Positions 22,902 through 29,978 of a DNA stretch of 33,229 nucleotides are shown here, piece after piece. Below the pieces are notes generated by a model. The model searched no databases and had not been told where the DNA came from. It saw only the letters and a list, made by a program, of their open reading frames with translations. The translations under genes were made by a program, and so were the position numbers. The DNA lies in assembly GCA_018816985.1 (NCBI GenBank), contig JAHIVA010000035.1:1-33229 (forward strand), written 5' to 3'. How positions within the stretch are numbered: the stretch's first letter is position 1; every line of letters starts with the position of its first letter. The DNA comes from Patescibacteria group bacterium (lineage in GTDB: Bacteria > Patescibacteriota > Minisyncoccia > Phycocordibacterales > UBA9973).

Positions 22902-23528
22902 CTAAACTGCTTGCAAAATAACTACTTCTCCTTCTTTATTTTCTAAATCTTTTCTCTTCAGAGTTAACTTATCCATCACTTGCGCTTTTTCTTCTCCTAA
23001 TTCCTTTAAAAATACCTTAAGTGAAGTCTCATCGTAATCCATTGGTATTATTAATTTAGATTCAAGGGATGATGCAAATTTTGCAGCCGTCTTTGCATCT
23101 AACATATCTTTTCCTCCAATTGGAATAAAAATAATATCAGGACTATTAATAGCTTCATGAGATTCTTTAGAAAGCTCCAAGTCTGACAATGCGCCTAGAA
23201 AAGCAACATTGATACCATCTAAAGAAAATAAATAAACTGTATTAATATATTTTTTACCACCAATAAGAGCATTTGAAAACACACCCTTAATAAAAATTTC
23301 TTTTATTTCATAATCTCCAGGCCCATTGATGATGAAAGGTGCTCGCTCACCATGAGATAGCTGTTCTACCCCGCTATAATCAGGATGATTGGTGGTCACA
23401 AAAGCGACATCTGCGCCAAAATGGGAAGAAATGCCGGTTTTAGAGCTTTTGCTGACAGGATTAAAGGCTAAGACCATCTCCCCTTGCCCAATCTTAAAAA
23501 ACTGTTTGCCAAAATATGTGATTATCAT
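22902..23528 (-). CDS. MBL-fold (UlaG-like) metal-dependent hydrolase family protein
   Basis: The 208-residue protein has the metallo-beta-lactamase fold pattern: I-T-Y-F-G-K-Q-F-F-K-I at the N-terminus, V-T-T-N-H-P-D-Y-S-G-V (the position of H-x-H-x-D-H), G-P-G-D-Y-E, then V-A-F-L-G-A-L-S-D and I-F-I-P-I-G-G. It resembles the UlaG/YycJ-like L-ascorbate-lactonase subgroup. The canonical histidine cluster is reduced (N-H-P-D-Y rather than H-x-H-x-D-H), so metal binding may be weakened or lost. The start at 23528 follows a TATAAT box by 7 nt; an alternative ATG at 23537 overlaps that box. It leads the operon that includes gyrA. Confidence 0.78.
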   Translation of the reverse strand: MIITYFGKQFFKIGQGEMVLAFNPVSKSSKTGISSHFGADVAFVTTNHPDYSGVEQLSHGERAPFIINGPGDYEIKEIFIKGVFSNALIGGKKYINTVYLFSLDGINVAFLGALSDLELSKESHEAINSPDIIFIPIGGKDMLDAKTAAKFASSLESKLIIPMDYDETSLKVFLKELGEEKAQVMDKLTLKRKDLENKEGEVVILQAV

Positions 23529-23535
23529 TAATTGC

Positions 23536-23541
23536 ATTATA
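23536..23541 (-). promoter_or_regulatory. -10 box of the MBL-gyrA operon
   Basis: TATAAT on the minus strand ends 7 nt before the ATG at 23528, predicting a leaderless mRNA. The -35 region is AT-rich without a clear TTGACA. Confidence 0.55.
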
Positions 23542-23630
23542 ACAAATTTTTTGTTAAAGTAAAAGTATTAAAAGCAGGATTAGGGTAACCCTATTGAGTG
23601 TAAGCAACCTCCTTAGAACCTAAACCTTAT

Positions 23631-23648
23631 ATCCGCTTTAGAGCGGAT
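23631..23648 (+). promoter_or_regulatory. Hairpin directly upstream of rpsA start
   Basis: ATCCGC pairs with GCGGAT around CTTTAGAG-type loop sequence; it ends 10 nt before the rpsA ATG, where it could mask the ribosome entry site. S1 genes are often autoregulated at the leader; that this hairpin does so is inference. Confidence 0.4.
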
Positions 23649-23658
23649 GTTTTAATTT

Positions 23659-24744
23659 ATGATAAAAAAAGACGAAGTATTAATCGAAGAAAATACAGTT
23701 TTAAGTTCTATCGTCGACCGTAGCGCCATTAGACCAGAAATTGATTCTCTAATAGAGGGTCGGGTAATATTAATAGAAAAATCTTCCGTTTACGTAGATT
23801 TAGCGCCCTTTGGTACCGGAATTATTTATGGCCGTGAGTTTATTAATGCCAAAGATGTTATCAATAAAATTAGTCTTGGCGACATTGTTAAGGCAAAAAT
23901 TGTCGAAGTAGAAAATGAAGATGGTTACGTAGAACTTTCCTTAAAAGAAGCAAAGCAAGCTCTTTCTTGGAGTGAAGCAGAAAAAGTAATTAAGGCAAAA
24001 ACAATTTTGAATTTAGAAGTAAAAGATGCTAATAAAGGAGGTCTTATTTTAGAATGGCAAGGTATTGCCGGGTTTCTTCCCGCCTCACAGCTTAAAGCTG
24101 ATCATTATCCTAGAGTCCTTGATTCAGATAAAGACAAAATATTGAAAGAATTAAAAAAGCTTATCGGGGAACACATTTCAGTAATGATTATTTCCACCCT
24201 TCCAAAAGAAGGAAAATTAATATTTTCTGAAAAAGATAATAACCCTGAAGAGAAAAAGGAGATTTTAAGCAAATACAATATTGGCGATGATTTAAATTGC
24301 ACCGTAGCTGGAATAGTTGATTTCGGCGTATTTCTAAAATTAGAGGACGGACTGGAAGGACTAGTGCATATTTCAGAACTTGATTGGGGGTTAGTGGAAG
24401 ATCCTCGTAACATTTTTAAAATCGGTGACAAGGTAAAAGCTAAGGTAATTGAAATAAAAGATGGCAAAATATCTCTTTCTATCAAAGCATTGAAGGAAAA
24501 TCCTTGGAAAGAATTTGAAGGAAAATTGAAAAAAGGAGACATCATTAAAGGTGTAGTTATCAAATACAATAAACACGGCGCGCTTATTTCTATTAAAGAA
24601 GGCGTCGCTGGATTAGTTCACAATTCAACCTTCTCTTCCGAAATAAAACTACGCGAAACATTAGAACTAGGAAAAAATTACAATTTCCAAATTACTTTAT
24701 TTGAGCCAAAGGAACAAAAAATGACTTTGATACATTTGGAATAA
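23659..24744 (+). CDS. rpsA: Ribosomal protein S1 with four S1 domains
   Basis: The 361-residue protein contains four S1 RNA-binding repeats at about residues 30-98, 113-193, 208-278 and 293-359. The third is the most canonical: G-I-V-D-F-G-V-F-L-K-L-E-D-G-L-E-G-L-V-H-I-S-E-L and G-D-K-V-K-A-K-V-I-E-I. E. coli S1 has six repeats; four-repeat versions are usual in Gram-positive bacteria and CPR. It helps load mRNA on the 30S subunit. It is divergent from the MBL operon, with a 120-bp region between them containing two small hairpins (AGGG/CCCT near 23582 and ATCCGC 23631-23636 with GCGGAT 23643-23648), the second just before the start codon. A strong terminator follows. Confidence 0.92.
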   Translation: MIKKDEVLIEENTVLSSIVDRSAIRPEIDSLIEGRVILIEKSSVYVDLAPFGTGIIYGREFINAKDVINKISLGDIVKAKIVEVENEDGYVELSLKEAKQALSWSEAEKVIKAKTILNLEVKDANKGGLILEWQGIAGFLPASQLKADHYPRVLDSDKDKILKELKKLIGEHISVMIISTLPKEGKLIFSEKDNNPEEKKEILSKYNIGDDLNCTVAGIVDFGVFLKLEDGLEGLVHISELDWGLVEDPRNIFKIGDKVKAKVIEIKDGKISLSIKALKENPWKEFEGKLKKGDIIKGVVIKYNKHGALISIKEGVAGLVHNSTFSSEIKLRETLELGKNYNFQITLFEPKEQKMTLIHLE

Positions 24745-24759
24745 AAAAAACAATTCTAC

Positions 24760-24788
24760 AAAAAATCCCGCCAGAAACGGGATTTTTT
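24760..24788 (+). terminator. Rho-independent terminator after rpsA
   Basis: AAAAAATCCCG (24760-24770) and CGGGATTTTTT (24778-24788) form an 11-bp stem with loop CCAGAAA, ending in T residues. The symmetry makes it usable by the convergent lysozyme-like gene as well. Confidence 0.9.
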
Positions 24789-24792
24789 GCGT

Positions 24793-24819
24793 AATGAAGA
24801 ACGCCAGGCGTTCTTCATT
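24793..24819. repeat. 27-bp perfect palindrome next to the rpsA terminator
   Basis: AATGAAGAACGCC (24793-24805) and GGCGTTCTTCATT (24807-24819) surround a single A. It sits immediately before the stop codon of the convergent lysozyme-like gene, on whose strand it may act as a second terminator-like hairpin. No T-run of usual length follows on the plus strand. Confidence 0.75.
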
Positions 24820-25455
24820 TTATGTAGTTAAATTAGGAATTACTATTTCATCCGCTTCTCCAATAGCATTCATAATAGACATCACCTGTTGTGCATAACG
24901 AGGCACCACAGAAGGAGGATTATAAGCCTGCAAAATTTGTTTCAGAGTTTTATTATCATAATGATGAGCAGTGTTTGGGTTGTTCCCGCCTAAATTTTTA
25001 GCCACCACTTCAATGGCTTCTTCGTTTGATTTAAAACTAATTTTGCAAGAACCCCAACCGAAAGCATTGTTAGAAACTTTTTTACAATCAAACTTTCCAC
25101 CAGTCGATTCACGAATAGCTATTGCCGGCAATAAACGCCAATCAAGATTATTTTTTTCGGCTTCTTCAACCATTTTTGCGCCAGTACCTTCTAAGGGCAT
25201 ATCACGCTCTTTAAAATAAGCATCAATAAATTCAGCTTTTTGGACTTTAGCCTTCAAAATTTCAACTTCGGGATCCACTGCTTGATTAATAGCGAGCATT
25301 CCAAAGGAGGTTATATTTATTTGTTTAGCTAATACATTCTGAGAAATCCCAGAATTAATACCTGTATTATAAGCATTCCCAAAAGGGAGAGTCATAGTCA
25401 TAACAGGTAAAAATATCAGAGACTGGACAAAACGTATTAGGTTTTTATTTTTCAT
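24820..25455 (-). CDS. Secreted lysozyme-fold (glucosaminidase-like) protein
   Basis: The 211-residue protein starts with a signal peptide (M-K-N-K-N-L-I-R-F-V-Q-S-L-I-F-L-P, cleavage near A-Y or later). The C-terminal half has the lysozyme-superfamily pattern: L-L-P-A-I-A-I-R-E-S-T-G-G-K with a catalytic-type glutamate, N-N-A-F-G-W-G, F-K-S-N-E-E-A-I-E-V-V, H-H-Y-D-N-K-T-L-K-Q-I-L-Q-A-Y-N-P and Y-A-Q-Q-V-M-S-I-M. It is probably a cell-wall hydrolase or wall-binding remnant. The ATG at 25455 is used; upstream in-frame starts (for example 25488) lie in a structured leader. Transcription starts about 110 nt upstream at a good promoter, followed at once by a terminator-like hairpin. Confidence 0.8.
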   Translation of the reverse strand: MKNKNLIRFVQSLIFLPVMTMTLPFGNAYNTGINSGISQNVLAKQINITSFGMLAINQAVDPEVEILKAKVQKAEFIDAYFKERDMPLEGTGAKMVEEAEKNNLDWRLLPAIAIRESTGGKFDCKKVSNNAFGWGSCKISFKSNEEAIEVVAKNLGGNNPNTAHHYDNKTLKQILQAYNPPSVVPRYAQQVMSIMNAIGEADEIVIPNLTT

Positions 25456-25515
25456 ATTTGGGCGGTATGTGCTCCGCCAACGTCGCATCTGTTAAGTCAG
25501 CCAGTTTGGCTAAAA

Positions 25516-25561
25516 ACTAAAAAACCCTTGTACTATAAGCCTTACGCGTATACTACAAAGG
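25516..25561 (-). terminator. Leader hairpin with T-run in the lysozyme-like gene 5' region
   Basis: On the minus strand the arm 25561-25549 pairs with 25538-25525 (13 positions with one mismatch and one G-T pair), followed by six T. It starts about 3 nt after the predicted transcription start and about 70 nt before the ATG, so it looks like a premature terminator or attenuator. Confidence 0.55.
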
Positions 25562-25570
25562 TACTCTAAT

Positions 25571-25599
25571 ATGATAGCATATTCTGTTTCAAAAGTCAA
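25571..25599 (-). promoter_or_regulatory. Promoter of the lysozyme-like gene
   Basis: TTGACT (25594-25599) and TATCAT (25571-25576) on the minus strand, spacer 17 nt. The predicted start is near 25564, giving a leader of about 110 nt. Confidence 0.7.
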
Positions 25600-25722
25600 T
25601 AGTTAGACAATAAATTTTTAATATGTCAAATTAAAAAAACCTTGTAAAATAAGAGTATTTTTTAATATACCCTTTAACAAATAAGGCTTAAAATATAACA
25701 ATAAAAGACTTTTTTTATATAT

Positions 25723-25751
25723 TTGCAAAGACAATCAAAATAAAGTAGCAT
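25723..25751 (+). promoter_or_regulatory. Promoter of the 408-aa protein/Mur ligase pair
   Basis: TTGCAA (25723-25728) and TAGCAT (25746-25751), spacer 17 nt. The -10 box ends 6 nt before the ATG at 25758, predicting a leaderless transcript. The boxes are weaker than consensus. Confidence 0.5.
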
Positions 25752-25757
25752 AAGACT

Positions 25758-26984
25758 ATGAATTTAGACCTAAAAACAGAAATAACCCAAATAATTAAAG
25801 TCTTAAAAAACTCTAAAAAAAATAATCTGGCTAGGCAAATTGAGGGAAACTGGGATAAAACCTGTTTACAATACTCCAAAAATTTGAATTCCTATAAAAC
25901 TGCGCATAAACTTGAGCCTATTTTTGAACAAGCCCTAGCTTTAGAATTTAAAAGACTCGGCCACTTAGCGGTAAGAATAAAAGAAATAATAAAATATTTA
26001 AAGGATCATAGAGTTATTCAAACTACCCCACACCTATCCCCCGCAGGCAAACCACGCTTTTTTTTTGTAAACTGGCTGGCTTCCTTGGCACTTGAAAAAA
26101 AAGATTATTTTAACGTAGCTATGTTTTCCGGTGTTCCATTTTCTAATAAAACCCGCCCTGGCAGACTGTGTTCTAAAAATGGAGATATAAATTTAATTCC
26201 CAGCAATATGCAAGATGCCTTGGTCTACCGAAGTAAAATTACGGAAAAAACAGTCTCTGAGCTAGAAAAATTGCCACCGGAACTAAAAGAATTATTTCCG
26301 GAAGCAAAACTAGGCGACTCATACACAAAATGGGCACTTAAATCATCAGAAAAAATAGAAAGCAAATTTTTAAAAGGCAAGCCTGTTTTTTTTGATTTCA
26401 ATGAGGTAATCACCAATTACCTTTTGCTCACCTTGAAAGAAAAAGATCATCCAATTTATAAAATTTTATTTACCAAAGAAAACAGGAAAAAAATGAGCTC
26501 TTTGTTTGCTAACGAGATATTTTTCTATAATTCTGTAAAAAAAGGAAAATACGAAGTGATGGAGGGTTTTAGCTTAAAAGGTGAATATTTAGAAAGTCCG
26601 TCCAAAAAAATTCTCTTAACCCCCGACAACCTTAAAAAAGAAATAGCGAATGGTTTGTGCGCCGGCTTACCGTTGAGTTTTCTAATAATTACTTTTCTGA
26701 ATCATTTCAAGTGTTTTGGTTCTTTCGCCCAGACAGAATATTTGCCGATGTATAAAAAAGATTTTGAAAAAATACCTTGCCTTAAAAAATACAATATAAA
26801 AAATGCTCCGACCGATAATCTTACTACCACTGGCGGTTTTCCTTCTTCTCCCAATTTACACCCGCTCGATCTATACCTCGGTGAAAAATTAAAAATAAAA
26901 AAAGAAATGCTTTTTGGTGAAGTTATTATAACTATCAAAGATGTTCTTTTACATCAAAACTATTCTACAAATATGACAAAATAA
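25758..26984 (+). CDS. Unrecognised 408-aa protein paired with a Mur ligase
   Basis: I do not recognise this protein. It is soluble (no signal peptide or clear transmembrane helix), lysine-rich, and apparently has a defined fold: an N-terminal helical part (1-75), then a conserved-looking core with T-T-P-H-L-S-P-A-G-K-P-R-F-F-F-V-N-W-L-A (about 89-108), V-A-M-F-S-G-V-P-F-S-N (about 119-129) and R-P-G-R-L-C, a central L-P-P-E-L-K-E-L-F-P segment, and a C-terminal T-T-G-G-F-P-S-S-P-N-L-H-P-L-D. The T-x-P-H/G-P pattern vaguely recalls the Rossmann core of BshC-type thiol-forming enzymes, but too weakly to assign. The Mur ligase gene begins 7 nt after its stop, so the two very likely work together. 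Confidence 0.8.
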   Translation: MNLDLKTEITQIIKVLKNSKKNNLARQIEGNWDKTCLQYSKNLNSYKTAHKLEPIFEQALALEFKRLGHLAVRIKEIIKYLKDHRVIQTTPHLSPAGKPRFFFVNWLASLALEKKDYFNVAMFSGVPFSNKTRPGRLCSKNGDINLIPSNMQDALVYRSKITEKTVSELEKLPPELKELFPEAKLGDSYTKWALKSSEKIESKFLKGKPVFFDFNEVITNYLLLTLKEKDHPIYKILFTKENRKKMSSLFANEIFFYNSVKKGKYEVMEGFSLKGEYLESPSKKILLTPDNLKKEIANGLCAGLPLSFLIITFLNHFKCFGSFAQTEYLPMYKKDFEKIPCLKKYNIKNAPTDNLTTTGGFPSSPNLHPLDLYLGEKLKIKKEMLFGEVIITIKDVLLHQNYSTNMTK

Positions 26985-26991
26985 TCTTATT

Positions 26992-28419
26992 ATGAAAAAT
27001 TCTAAAAAAATAAAAAAAGTGCACTTGGTCGGTATTTGCGGAAAAGGTATGTCTGCTTTGGCTTTTATTTTAAAACAAAAGGGCGTTAAAATTAGCGGAT
27101 CGGACGAGGGTTTTTATGATCCGATAGCTGGCTTGCTTAAAAAAAATGGTATAAAATTCTCTCCCTTTTATTCCCCTGCAAATATACCGAAGGATTCTGA
27201 TTTAATAGTAATAGGCAAACATACCAAGCTCATCCCTGAAGAAAATAAAGAAGTAAAAGCTGCTTTTAAGTCTGGAATTAAAATCCAGTCTCTAGGGGAA
27301 GCTTTGGGAGAATTATCAAAAAAAAATGAAAATACTGTGGTAGCTGGAAGCTTCGGAAAATCCACAATGACTTCCCTTTTAGCTTGGTGCCTGGAAAACT
27401 CTAAAAAAAATCCTTCGTATTTCATCGGAGCCGTTCCTTTTGGTTTTAAAACAAATGCAAAATTAGGAAAAAGCAAACATTTTATTTTTGAAGGTGATGA
27501 ATATCCTTCTGCTAATTGGGATTCAAAATCAAAATTTTTACATTTGCACCCAAAAAATTTAATTTTAATTTCCGCTGAACATGACCATATCAATGTTTTT
27601 CCAACTGAAAAAGCTTATATCCAACCCTACAAGAAACTAATCTCTTTATTACCTAAAGACGGGCTCTTGGTGGTATCTAAGGAAGGGGAAAATATCAATA
27701 AAGTAATAACCAACGCTAAATGTAAAATAATAAATTATGGCTTTGATAAAAAATCAAAGTGGTACCCTGAAAATATAATTTATGGAGAAAAAACTTCTTT
27801 CGATTTATTTAGAGGCAAAAGTAAAATAATTAATTTAGAAACAAGTTTATTAGGAAATCATAATATTGAAAATATTGTCGGCGTTTCCGCCTTTCTTTTA
27901 GAAAAAAAATTAATCACACCGAAAGAACTACAAAAATCTATTAAAACTTTTAAGGGCTTGTCTGGAAGAATTGATTTAAAAACAAAAAAATCATCTGTGC
28001 TAGTTTATGAAGGTTTCGGCTCTTCCTATTCAAAAGCCAAATCGGTTTTTGATTCTTTAAAATTACATTTTCCAGATAAAAAATTAATCACAGTATTTGA
28101 ACCACATACTTTCGGCTGGAGAAATAAAGAAAATAAAAAATGGTATAAAAATATCTTCAATACTAGCTCTGCCGTTATTCTCGTTCCCCCACCTGAGCAT
28201 GGCGCAAAAACTCATACTCAATTAACTTTTTCTGAAATCATTAGAGAAGTGAAAAAAAACAATACAAAAGTATGCAAAACAAAAAATGAAAAAGAAGTTT
28301 TAAGTATTCTCAAAAAAATTGTAAAGAAAGATAATCTAGTAGCGCTTATTTCTTCCGGGTCACTTTTAGGACTCACCGCTTCAATTCCAAAATTAATGGA
28401 AAAAATGTTCCCTAAATAA
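26992..28419 (+). CDS. Divergent Mur ligase (Mpl/MurC-like)
   Basis: The 475-residue protein has the three Mur ligase domains. Residues 9-20 carry the MurC/Mpl N-terminal V-H-L-V-G-I-C-G-K-G-M dinucleotide-type loop. The central domain has an altered P-loop, G-S-F-G-K-S-T (119-125, usually G-T-H-G-K-T-T), then E-G-D-E-Y (167-171) and I-S-A-E-H-D-H-I-N-V-F-P, the Mpl-type sequence. L-L-G-N-H-N-I-E-N (286-294) and F-E-P-H-T-F-G-W-R-N (369-378) are kept. The usual D-D-Y/F-A-H-H-P motif is replaced by Y-E-G-F-G-S-S-Y-S-K (339-348). ATP use seems retained, but the substrate may not be the normal tripeptide or L-Ala. The gene ends 8 nt inside the convergent murE. Confidence 0.85.
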   Translation: MKNSKKIKKVHLVGICGKGMSALAFILKQKGVKISGSDEGFYDPIAGLLKKNGIKFSPFYSPANIPKDSDLIVIGKHTKLIPEENKEVKAAFKSGIKIQSLGEALGELSKKNENTVVAGSFGKSTMTSLLAWCLENSKKNPSYFIGAVPFGFKTNAKLGKSKHFIFEGDEYPSANWDSKSKFLHLHPKNLILISAEHDHINVFPTEKAYIQPYKKLISLLPKDGLLVVSKEGENINKVITNAKCKIINYGFDKKSKWYPENIIYGEKTSFDLFRGKSKIINLETSLLGNHNIENIVGVSAFLLEKKLITPKELQKSIKTFKGLSGRIDLKTKKSSVLVYEGFGSSYSKAKSVFDSLKLHFPDKKLITVFEPHTFGWRNKENKKWYKNIFNTSSAVILVPPPEHGAKTHTQLTFSEIIREVKKNNTKVCKTKNEKEVLSILKKIVKKDNLVALISSGSLLGLTASIPKLMEKMFPK

Positions 28420-29722
28420 AAGCCTTTCTGAACTCCTCCATATCGTCAAAATGATGCTTGACACCTTTGATTTCCTGATAATCTTCGTGCCCTTTGCCGG
28501 CACAAAGAACAATATCTCCTTTTTGCGCAATTTTAATTGCTTCAAGAATCGCTTCACGTCTATTTGGTATTATTTTTACCTTTTTTAAATCTTCTGAAGA
28601 TAAATTTATTTTCATCTGTTCAATAATTTTATCCGGATCTTCGCTTCGCGGATTGTCTGAAGTAAAAATAGCAATATCTGATAATCTTGCACCCAGCTTG
28701 CCCATAAGTGGACGCTTAAGCGGGTCGCGATCACCTCCGCAACCAAAGACTGAAATTACTCGCCCTGAGCTTGTCGAATAGGTTTTTATTCCTTGCACTG
28801 TTTTTAAAACATTTTGGAGAGCATCAGGAGTATGGGCATAATCTACAATTACCATAACTCCTGAGATATTTTTAAAATAATCAAATCTCCCTTTAGGTGG
28901 TAAAACATTTTTAAGTTGCTCTTTTACCTTTTCTTTATCAAAACCTAATAACACACAAGCACTCCAAACAGCCAATAAATTGTAAGCATTAAATTTACCC
29001 AGCAAGTTTGTTTTTACTTTTTCCTTGTTTATTTCAAGTTCCAGTCCAGAAAAATCTAGTTTTTTAATTTCTCCAAAGAAATAACTACTTTCTTCCCCGA
29101 AGTCAGACTTAGGGGAATTTCCCCTAAGTCTGACTTCGGGGAAATCCTGAAATCCATAGAAAAATTTACGGGCTTTTATAGCTTCTAACATTTTTATCCC
29201 GTATTCGTTATCTGTATTAGAAAGCGCAAAAGCTTTTTCATTTAACATATTAAAAAATTTCTTTTTTGCGCCAAAATAATTATCAAAATTTTGATGGTAA
29301 TCTAAATGGTCGTGGGTTAAATTCGTAAAAATTCCTCCAGTAAAATTTATCCCTGCTACTCGACCCTGATCCAAGGCATGAGAAGAAACTTCCATAAAAA
29401 CGTATTCACAACCTTTTTCCATCATTTTATTAAATAATCTATATAAAGTTATGGGGTCCGGAGTAGTGCCGGGAATTGGTCTATCCTCAAGAACAGTAAG
29501 AACCTCTCCGTTAATAATATTTTCTACTGTACTAATTAGTCCAGCTTTGTGCCCAAGCGCAATTGTAATTTTATAAAGCAAGGTTGCTGTTGTAGTTTTA
29601 CCATTAGTTCCCGTCACTCCAACAATTTTCAACTTCACCGAAGGGTTGCCAAAAAAATGCATTCCTGCCAGCATCGCAATCCCCCGCCTTTTAAGTTTTA
29701 AACTTTTAATTATGTTTTTCAT
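28412..29722 (-). CDS. murE: UDP-MurNAc-tripeptide synthetase MurE, meso-DAP type, short N-terminus
   Basis: MurE adds the third stem-peptide residue. Seen here: P-loop G-V-T-G-T-N-G-K-T-T-T (35-45), E-V-S-S-H-A-L-D-Q-G-R, T-N-L-T-H-D-H-L-D-Y-H, V-D-Y-A-H-T-P-D-A-L and F-G-C-G-G-D-R-D...K-R-P-L-M-G. The specificity motif is D-N-P-R-S-E-D-P (356-363), the meso-diaminopimelate signature. Length is 436 aa: the P-loop is about 70 residues closer to the start than in E. coli, so the UDP-binding N-terminal domain is largely missing. Two insertions are present: residues 194-210, encoded by a 51-bp palindrome, and Y-S-T-S-S-G (315-320), encoded by a TTCGA-CTCAGG element. It overlaps the DUF1653 gene by 17 nt. 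Confidence 0.93.
   Translation of the reverse strand: MKNIIKSLKLKRRGIAMLAGMHFFGNPSVKLKIVGVTGTNGKTTTATLLYKITIALGHKAGLISTVENIINGEVLTVLEDRPIPGTTPDPITLYRLFNKMMEKGCEYVFMEVSSHALDQGRVAGINFTGGIFTNLTHDHLDYHQNFDNYFGAKKKFFNMLNEKAFALSNTDNEYGIKMLEAIKARKFFYGFQDFPEVRLRGNSPKSDFGEESSYFFGEIKKLDFSGLELEINKEKVKTNLLGKFNAYNLLAVWSACVLLGFDKEKVKEQLKNVLPPKGRFDYFKNISGVMVIVDYAHTPDALQNVLKTVQGIKTYSTSSGRVISVFGCGGDRDPLKRPLMGKLGARLSDIAIFTSDNPRSEDPDKIIEQMKINLSSEDLKKVKIIPNRREAILEAIKIAQKGDIVLCAGKGHEDYQEIKGVKHHFDDMEEFRKAFI
28763..28780. repeat. TTCGA...CTCAGG short element inside murE
   Basis: In the sense direction the 18 bases read TATTCGACAAGCTCAGGG and encode Y-S-T-S-S-G just before R-V-I-S-V-F-G-C-G-G. MurE proteins normally have only a short turn here. 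TTCGACAAGCTCAGG is, to my knowledge, a short repeat common in several bacterial genomes. Confidence 0.7.
29093..29143. repeat. 51-bp perfect palindrome inside murE
   Basis: Two 23-bp arms (29093-29115 and 29121-29143) are perfectly complementary around the loop AATTT. The element is 17 codons long, stays in frame and encodes residues 194-210, extra to the family. It starts with the same CGAAGTCAGA sequence as the mnmA element. Confidence 0.92.
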
Positions 29723-29954
29723 TTGGTTTTGCCAAATTTTCTAGTTCAACCTTTTGAAATCTTTCAATTTCTTTTCCATCTAAAACAATATTTTCCAAAA
29801 ACATATGTTTCGGCCGAGCCCAAATAACACCATCTTCTAAATGCATATATATAACCAAATGCTCTTTTGTTTCACTGTCTTTTGCCTCAAAAAGAACCTT
29901 AACCTTAGTTCCCTTATAGTGTTTATAAACTGCGCCAATTTCTAAGTTTTTCAT
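29706..29954 (-). CDS. DUF1653-family protein
   Basis: The 82-residue protein matches the short DUF1653 family: Y-K-H-Y-K-G-x-K-V-K-V-L near the N-terminus, S-E-T-x-E-H-L-V-I-Y in the middle, and W-A-R-P-K-H-M-F-L-E-N-I...G-x-E-I-x-R-F at the end. Function is unknown. It begins 24 nt after secA and overlaps the start of murE by 17 nt, so the three genes are probably one transcript. Confidence 0.88.
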   Translation of the reverse strand: MKNLEIGAVYKHYKGTKVKVLFEAKDSETKEHLVIYMHLEDGVIWARPKHMFLENIVLDGKEIERFQKVELENLAKPNEKHN

Positions 29955-29978
29955 AAAAAATTTAATACTTTAAACTTT

